Shown here: one piece after another, positions 57,467 through 64,000 of the stretch
Layout: each line of letters starts with the position of its first letter
Position numbering within the stretch: the first letter of the stretch is position 1
Assembly: GCA_016081115.2 (NCBI GenBank)
Contig: CM071924.1
Location: forward strand, 86,876,616-86,940,615
DNA: 64,000 nt
Direction: 5' to 3'
From: Rehmannia glutinosa
Taxonomy: Eukaryota; Streptophyta; Magnoliopsida; Lamiales; Orobanchaceae
The notes under the pieces: generated by a model
What the model was told of the DNA's origin: nothing
The model's database searches: none
Seen by the model: the letters and a program-made list of their open reading frames with translations, nothing else
Program-made: the position numbers and the translations under genes

Positions 57467-57641
57467 TAAAATTTCAAAAAACAAAAATTTAGAAAGAGCC
57501 CTTAGCAAAATAGAATAAATATTGATACAATTCATGCTATGGTGAAAATATAGCAACTAAAGCTGAATAATTCTTACCAAAAATAATATTGGTTGATGGT
57601 TTTTTTGGAGATGGAAGCCTTTTTTTTATTTGAAAACACAA

Positions 57642-57685
<44 letters not shown>

Positions 57686-57872
57686 TCTTCTTAAAACACG
57701 GTGACTTTAATTTTTTGGGGGCTTCTGAGGAATGGTTAACTTGACTTTTGTGTTAAAAAGCACAATTTAAAGAAGGCTGAACTAGTGATAAATTGAATCG
57801 GCGGTAGCCTTGGTTGGGGGGCCCTGTGCAGGGCGCCACCTCGATCACCCCAGGAACGACCCTAGGTACGTG

Positions 57873-58130
57873 TACACATTCTATAATGTCAATTCCCCTT
57901 TTGATTTGTGGTGCCATTAAGAATGAACTAGTTTTATTTTGATCTACTATTTTGGATTTTTTAGTGTATTTTCCTATTTTTTGTGTGTGTGGCAAAATTA
58001 ATATTAATTACTATTAAATGATCGAATTAATATTAATTACCCTTTTTACTCATTTTTGTGTTTCACCTTTTTTTTTGTGTGTGACTATAACTCATGAGTT
58101 TTGTGATAGTGTAAGATGATTGTAATTTGA
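57873..58130. other. Non-coding spacer
   Basis: No gene seen between the hAT element and the Helitron helicase remnant. Confidence 0.5.
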
Positions 58131-58139
58131 CTTAGTTTC

Positions 58140-61100
58140 CATCTGTGAGGCAACATGGAGATTGTTGGGCTTTGAACTCCAATATAAATACACTTCCATA
58201 GAATGCCTTAGTTTCCATCTTGAAAACGAGCAGAGCATTATTTTTCATGATTCTGAACAAATAGATGACGTTCTAAAGAAGAATACTATTAAAGAAAGCA
58301 TGTTATTGGCATGGATGGAAACCAATAAGATATATCTTGAAGCAAGAGAGTTAACTTATGTTGAAGCTCCCAAAAAGTTTACATGGAAACAAACAATCAG
58401 GAAGTGGGCGCCAAGAAAATGTGGAAAATCTATAGGACGAGTCTATTACATCCCTCCCAGTGCTGGTGATATGTAATATTTGAGGTGCCTTATCAATGTT
58501 GCCTGTGGTGCTACGTGTCATGATGATTATAAGAAGGTCACTTAAAGGTATCCAACACTCTCATCGCTCGCGAAGCTTGTTATGCTCTGGGGTTTGTTGG
58601 AAGACGATAGAGAGTATGTCGATGGCATCACTTAAACGAGTCACTAGGCGTCTGCAGAGACTCTATTGAGTTTGTTTGCATCATTGTTGTCATCGGATTC
58701 TTTGAGCATGCCACACATAGTATGGGATAAATGTTGGCAATATATTTTGGATGATATTCTATATAAACGACGAGCTCTTACTCAAGGCATGAAGATATTA
58801 CATGAATATTAAAATATTATAATTTATATTTATACGTGTTTGTAAATACTCACTATCCTGGATCCATATTTGTTTTACTAAAAGTTTTCCCTTTTTTTGG
58901 ATAGAGCTAATATTGAGTGAGAATGAAATCAAGGATCTGGCCCTGGCAGAAACTAAAAAATTATTGAGAATGCGGTAGGAGTCTATGAATTTGATTCAAT
59001 GTCATTCCCATATTTTGATAGTATTGAGATTAATCAGAATAGATTGATATACGAATTAAAATATGATCATAATATGTTGTTTGTTGAACACAATAACCTT
59101 CTTTCAAAGATGACGGATGAACAACATCAAGTGTATTCCAAAATAATACGTGTTGTTCAATCCAATAAAGTTGGCATGTTCTTTGTATATGGATACGGAG
59201 GTACGACTAAGATATTTGTGTGGAGGGCTTTATCTGCTTGAGATCTCATGGACAAATTGTACTTAATATGGCATCGGTGGCATAGCATCTCTTCTCTTAT
59301 CTGGTGAAAGGACCGCATATTCTCCATTTATTATTCCATTAAATCCAAATGAAGATTCAACATGCGATATATTGCCGAATTGATCGTTCATTGTAAACTT
59401 ATTATTTGGAACGAAGCCCCAATGATGAACAAGTACTATTTTGAGTCAGTGGACCAAACTGTACGAGTGTTATGCAACTCGAGAACCCAGATAGTCTCAA
59501 TATCCCATTCTAAGGTAAAACAATCATTTTCGGTGGTGATTTCAGGCAAATATTACATGTTGTACCCAAGGGAACGCGGCAGAATATTGTGAATGCCACG
59601 ATAAATCCATCCTATTTGTGGATTTTATAGTTTTATGATTGACTAAGAATATGCGTCTTCAAAGTCTTGGTAAAACTAATGATTATGCAGATTTAGTTAA
59701 GTTTTCTGAATGGATAGCAATCATTGGAGACAGAACAATCAGAGAAGAAAGTGATGGTTACACCGCTATTGACATTCCTGATGATATTCTGCTCGAAGCC
59801 TATGATGATCCAATTGCAACTATTGTTGAAGATACGTATCCAATGTTTAGAGATGATATTGATGATCCGACATACATGAAAGAAATAGCTATTTTGTCAC
59901 CTACTCTCGATGTTATCGAGTCCATTAATAAATATATATTGAACGACTACAATAAAATCAACCCGAGACAACTTTGGCCAAACATATAATATTTAAATAA
60001 TCGACAACTTCGGAGTACAACTTACAATTTAAAATAAAATCTTATTCATATCTCAATACTAACTAAGTTTATTTCAATGCATCGGAATGTATGTTCGGAG
60101 AATACCTATGACACTATTACAAATATAGTTCAATAACATAAATAAATAAACATGTCAAAATAGCAAACCTATGCCACAACGACCTAGTTCGATGCTCTTC
60201 CATCAGCTTCTCCATTATTTACAGTTTCAATTCTAAAGATACTCTCATCTCAAAAGAAAAATCTAAAGATACTTTAAAAAAACAAGGTGGCATGAAACTA
60301 AAATCTCAGTGATTAGATGTAAGCGGTGCCGAGTGCCAGTTATCAGTTTTGAATAATTTCAGACAATTTTAATTGTAACTCCATTCATTTAGTAGAAATA
60401 CAACTTTCAAATGATTAAAAAGAAAAATCATTTTGGATCATAAATAAATGAATTACCCAACAGATAGTCCAGTTTCTATAACAACTGAAAGTCATTTATT
60501 CAAAATTTAGGTAGTAATATAATTTCATTTTCATTTACAATAGCAACATATAGCAAACAACTGATCAGCACACATTAATTAATTAACAATTGTAGACAAA
60601 TATTTTCAAAGAATTAACACTACTATGATTACAATAGCACACTAACGGAAGACAGTTCGTGGACGGTAAGCATCATCCATTTTTCATTTAACACATCTTT
60701 ATTTTGGTGGCGTAAAGACTTAACGTTGTCATCATGTCTCAATATATGACGTTTTTGAACTCCTCCGAGGGCCATACATTTTTTAGATCCGATAGCACAT
60801 GTAAGTTAGATTCCAATGTTGATTTCTTGCACGATCTACACACGTCGGAATTCCTAAATGTGATAAAATGCTTGGGTGTTCCAAATCATGAATTGCATTT
60901 GAAGGTTGGTACTCCAGTTATGCTATTGAGGAACATAGATCATTCGATTGGATTGTGCAATGGTATAAGATTAGTGATTACGAGGCTTGACAAACATGTA
61001 CTTGAAGCATGTACTTGAATCTAAAATTTAAGCTGGCGCCAATGCGGGTCATAAGGTGTTGATCCCGCGAATGACACTCATCCCTTCCGACCTTAGAATA

Positions 61101-61355
61101 CCATTCAAGTTTTAGCATAGACAGTTTTCTCTGATTGTTTCGTATGCAATGACTATAAACAAGAGCCAAAGACAATCTCTCTCTAATGTGGGGTTGTATT
61201 TGAAAATTCCAGTTTTTAGTCATAGTCAATTATACATTGATGTTTCCCGAGTTACAATCGTAATGATCTGAAAATATTAGTTTGTGGAGACAATAAATCG
61301 AAAAACAAAGAGATGAATAATGTTGTGTACAAGGAAGTTTTCCAAAATTTATAAT
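58140..61355 (+). pseudogene. Helitron PIF1-like helicase, degenerate
   Basis: Pieces follow the order of plant Helitron RepHel C-terminal sequences. 58162-58476 has 'CLSFHLENEQSIIF' and 'SIGRVYYIPPSAGD'. 58500-58980 has broken remains of the linker. 58999-59241 has 'MTDEQHQVYSKI' and a Walker A that reads GYGGTTKIF instead of GYGGTGKTF. 59362-59592 has the Walker B region as 'LIIWNEAPMM' (usual 'IIWDEAPM'). 59639-59944 has 'TKNMRLQ'. 60734-61018 has 'HELHLKVGTPVMLLRNID'. A frameshifted end near 61130-61260 carries 'AMTINKSQ'-like and 'SHSQLYIDVSRV' motifs. It would unwind DNA during rolling-circle transposition, but both nucleotide-binding motifs are damaged and about 0.8 kb is inserted at 59945-60733. 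The Rep domain and Helitron ends were not found. Confidence 0.87.
59945..60733. other. Insertion within the Helitron helicase remnant
   Basis: The helicase similarity stops after 'INKYILN' and resumes with 'SQYMTFLNSSEG' at 60737. The AT-rich DNA between has no helicase similarity and no ORF of note, so it is an insertion of unknown type. Confidence 0.5.
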
Positions 61356-62340
61356 TATTGAATGTAGTTATTTAGCTTGATTGTTTGTTTCCAGTTTGTA
61401 TTGTACAATTCTACATTATTTTATATTGTAATTCTTATATACATGCAATTTACATTCAACAACACAATTCATCCCATCCCGTGTGTCACATGAATGAAAT
61501 ACTAGTATATTTATATATCATGCAAGATACGAGTAATTTCAATGTTGGGAACGTTTTAAATTCTTTATAATTTCAATGAATCCTATATATAATAATGGAA
61601 GATCAATATATTGAGTACAACAATATATTAATCGATATATTATGGGATATCATAATTTTCTATTTTAAATGACACCATATCCATATATGAAATAATTGGT
61701 ACCATAAAACTCATCGTTAAATAAAGAAATCAGGATTAAATATACAAATAATATTTAACGTGGTGTTTAGATTAAAATTGATACAATGTTTAAAAAAGGA
61801 ATCATACATTGACATACTATCCAAATTTAAGTTATTTATACATTAAAATAGCAACGTGACCGATTTTAAATTTGAGTCAAGCTCTAACTTTCATTTAAAA
61901 CTCTGTGATTTATTGGAAAAACTCTTACTACTCTTCAAAAGTATGTGATAATCAACTAATATTGTAATATAATACTTGCAGTATATATCTATCTACATAA
62001 TGATATCATCTTCAGGATGATTGAAAAAATAATCATAATTCATAATGAGAAGTCTCTCAAAATAGTAGCTCAAAATATTTCTATCCATTTTCAATTACTA
62101 TAAAAAGTAATATATTTTGTAAAATAAATAAATGCTTATCGTTTTAAAAAGGCATGTTGTAATAGTCAGTGTTGCCATGGTCACTCTTTAGTTTATGTAA
62201 TTGTGATTTCATGTGGTTTTTTTCATATTTTCTTAATTTAAATTATACTTTCTTGATTTTCAGAAATTATATGAATTATTACTCGCCAAAATTATTTATA
62301 TTTTCAAAGAATCTATAAGAAAAGTAAATGTTGATCGATT
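61356..62340. other. AT-rich DNA, no gene seen
   Basis: No ORF or repeat structure recognised. The 3' end of the Helitron may lie here, but no CTRR plus hairpin terminus could be pinned down. Confidence 0.45.
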
Positions 62341-62358
62341 ACCACGAGTCGAAGATAG

Positions 62359-62655
62359 GTGGTACTTCAGCTAGAGGTCCCGATTGAGGCTTACAGAGCT
62401 TCTTCGGAGCATCGCGCCGAGTTGTTGCAGGAGTCTTCAGTCTACATTGATAGAGCCATTCGCCATTGCCGGAAACTTCTACGGCAGCGTGGGAAGGCTT
62501 CCAGCGAGTTGATTGACGTCTTGGACTCTAGTGTTTCGAATGAGAAGGAGGGAGAGATTGAGGCTTCGACGGATCTTCCTGACGACGCTGATGGCGATGG
62601 AGCTGAGCCTACGGATACTACTGCTGCTACCAGAGATGACGTGCTTCCTTCTTGA
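62359..62655 (+). pseudogene. 5'-truncated ORF, retroelement-like C-terminal fragment
   Basis: An open frame of about 98 codons ends at a TGA at 62653-62655. It begins without a good ATG directly after a stop, so its 5' part is missing. The sequence is GC-richer than its surroundings and consists of a charged helical stretch ('EHRAELLQESSVYIDRAIRH') then an acidic Ala/Asp/Thr tail. This resembles the C-terminal coiled coil of plant retrotransposon gag or 'putative gypsy-type transposase' proteins, but I cannot name it firmly. The hairpin minisatellite follows 460 bp downstream, as 3' tandem repeats do in some plant Gypsy elements. Confidence 0.4.
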
Positions 62656-63115
62656 TCAGTGATAGTTTTTTCCTCATCTCCACATGTTTAGGGCTTGCTT
62701 TGCGCTTCCAGATGTTCCTTCTATGTGCTTGGTATTTTTCCCTTCCCCTTTACCTTGAGATGTTTGATATTGCGCCCACCAGGCTGGATGATTTCTCCAT
62801 TTTCCTTATGCATATTAGTTCTCTTTGTCATGTTTTACTTATAATATATATGTATGACTTCCAGGGGAGATTAGATTTTATATCATATTTTAACACCACG
62901 GGGCGCCCCTCAGGAGCTCGGAGGAGGGCGCCTCATTTGGATTTTTTCCAAGTCATTGCTTTATTTCTACACCTTTCCCCACACGTGTTAGCACTTTTCG
63001 CCTTCTTGTTCTTGCATATTTTCATCGTGGAGAAGAATTCAAAGGGACTCTTGTGAAGAGCCCCTATCCTCCGGGGTCTTAGCTGGAGGAAAAAGATTTT
63101 TTACTATGACCTCCT
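62656..63115 (+). other. 3' untranslated-like spacer
   Basis: T-rich sequence between the ORF fragment and the minisatellite. A long hydrophobic ORF (62652-63056) has no domain and looks fortuitous. Confidence 0.4.
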
Positions 63116-63119
63116 TATG

Positions 63120-63715
63120 AAGAGGCCCCTCCTATCCGGGGTCTTAGCCGAGAAGGGGTCATCCCACCGGCGTCTCAGCCGGGTGAGGCCATCCCCTCCG
63201 GGGTCTTAGCCGGAGGAGGTTGATTACTAGGACTACTTATGATGAGGCCCCTTTCATCCAGGGTCTTAGTCGGAAGGGATCATCCCACTCAAGGTCTTAG
63301 CCGGGTGAGGCCATCCCCTCCAGGGTCTTAGCCGGTAGAGGTAAATTACTAGGACCTATTATGAGAAGGCCCCTCTCATCTGGGGTCTTAACCGTAACAG
63401 GTCATCCCACCCGGGGTCTTAGCCGGGTGAGGCCATCCCCTCCGGGGTCTTAGCCGGAGGAGGTTGATTACTAGGACCACTTATGAGGAGGCCCCTTCCA
63501 TCCGGGGTCTTAGTCGGAAGGGATCATCCTACTCGAGGTCTTAGCCGGGTGAGGCCATCCCCTCCAGGGTCTAAGCCGGCGGAGGTAAATTACTAGGACC
63601 TCTTATGAGGAGGCCCCTCTCATTTGGGGTCTTAGCCGTAACAGGTCATCCCACCCGGGGTCTTAGCCGGGTGAGACCATCCCTTCTAGGGTCTTAGCTA
63701 GTGGAGTTTATTTAT
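63120..63715. repeat. Hierarchical minisatellite of GGGTCTTAGCCGG hairpins
   Basis: GGTCTTAG(C/T)CGG recurs about every 31 bp in groups of three, giving a 122-bp unit present about five times (groups start near 63137, 63260, 63381, 63504 and 63626). Units alternate between two types: 'GAGGTTGATTACTAGGAC' after 63200 and 63444, against 'GAGGTAAATTACTAGGACC' after 63322 and 63566. The higher-order period is therefore about 244 bp. Each 31-bp subunit is an imperfect hairpin, for example CCTCCGG/CCGGAGG or CACCCGG/CCGGGTG around a GGTCTTAG loop. Confidence 0.88.
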
Positions 63716-64000
63716 GAGGACCCATGTGAGGAGGCCCCCCTTCGGGGCTGTAGCCGGAAAGATGGGGTTTGTTAAGAAGAGTGTCTAACTGGTCATTGAC
63801 CCTGGCCATATGTGGCTATTAAATGCGCCCTGGGTGTGTGGCCATTAATTGCATTCATCTCATCAAAGTAGAAAACGTGAAAGCATTTTTATTCATATTC
63901 ATTATAACGAAAGAGCTTTACGCCCTGTGGGCGGAAATATAACTGAAATGTAAACAAATTTTTAACACCTCTTGGCGGAAATGAACTGAAAATGGAAAAT
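63716..64000. other. Flank of minisatellite, no gene seen
   Basis: One more diverged hairpin subunit (63730-63760), then unremarkable sequence with a 'GCCCTGTGGGCGGAAAT' / 'CTTGGCGGAAATGAAC' near-repeat. The unit may continue beyond the window. Confidence 0.4.

Larger units (their letters stand above)
56568..57864. mobile_element. hAT-type element, 8-bp TSD GGTACGTG, carrying two nested MITEs
   Basis: GGTACGTG lies at 56560-56567 and 57865-57872. Ends are CAGGGTCGTTC and GAACGACCCTA. Without the two nested elements (451 and 281 bp) it would be about 0.55 kb. It contains a (CT)n(TA)n tract at about 57642-57686. Confidence 0.9.

Noticed and set aside
63120..63715. CRISPR-like regular repeats
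   Set aside because: The spacers are themselves repeats, the DNA is clearly plant nuclear, and no Cas genes are present. It is a minisatellite.
1..64000. tRNA, rRNA and microRNA genes
   Set aside because: None of the expected conserved box A/B pairs or clover-leaf arrangements was seen by eye; a tRNAscan-type search would be decisive.

Overview
The window is nuclear DNA from a flowering plant, very probably a eudicot. It is AT-rich, its genes are interrupted by GT-AG introns, and it is dominated by plant-type transposons (Mutator-like, hAT, PIF/Harbinger MITEs, Ty1/copia, Helitron, LINE) plus an old endogenous pararetrovirus. I cannot name the species from sequence alone.

Only two host genes are well supported. 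The first (about 12.8-24.0 kb, + strand) is a SUVR1/2/4-clade SET-domain histone lysine methyltransferase gene. It has non-coding leader exons, an N-terminal WIYLD domain, two near-identical 36-nt micro-exons, and pre-SET, SET and post-SET regions. Its large fifth exon carries a 10-bp tandem duplication that breaks the frame just before the pre-SET cysteines. The second (46990-48105, + strand) is an intact F-box protein gene. Its leader exon is probably near 44.6-45.3 kb, separated from the CDS by a 1.7-kb intron that holds a MITE and a hAT element.

Layout: 0.6-5.5 kb, a Mutator-like element with a 9-bp target duplication, arrays of a TAACGTGA/TCACGTTA motif, transposase remnants and a nested 1.6-kb insert. 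5.5-7.45 kb, duplicated LTR-like sequence. 8.76-9.09 kb, a LINE 3' tail. 9.79-10.54 kb, a fold-back element. 12.8-24.0 kb, the SUVR gene with several intronic MITEs. 25.3-31.7 kb, a decayed but structurally complete copia element (- strand) with ATATG target duplications. 31.9-36.0 kb, a hAT element, a stray copy of the F-box leader and MITEs. 36.0-44.35 kb, a decayed Caulimoviridae-like provirus (- strand) with primer-binding site, capsid-like, movement, protease, RT and RNase H regions and a promoter/poly(A) region, split by two MITEs. 44.6-48.3 kb, the F-box gene. 48.3-58 kb, tandem repeats, two large related inverted-repeat (hairpin) elements and a three-deep nest of transposons. 58.1-61.4 kb, a degenerate Helitron helicase. 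62.4-64 kb, a retroelement-like ORF fragment followed by a three-level hierarchical minisatellite of short hairpins.

The most notable points are the frame-breaking duplication in SUVR, the motif arrays inside the Mutator-like element, the duplicated F-box leader whose two copies act as empty and filled sites for MITEs, the pararetrovirus next to the F-box promoter, the paired giant hairpins, and the hairpin minisatellite. No complete, obviously new multi-gene system is visible.
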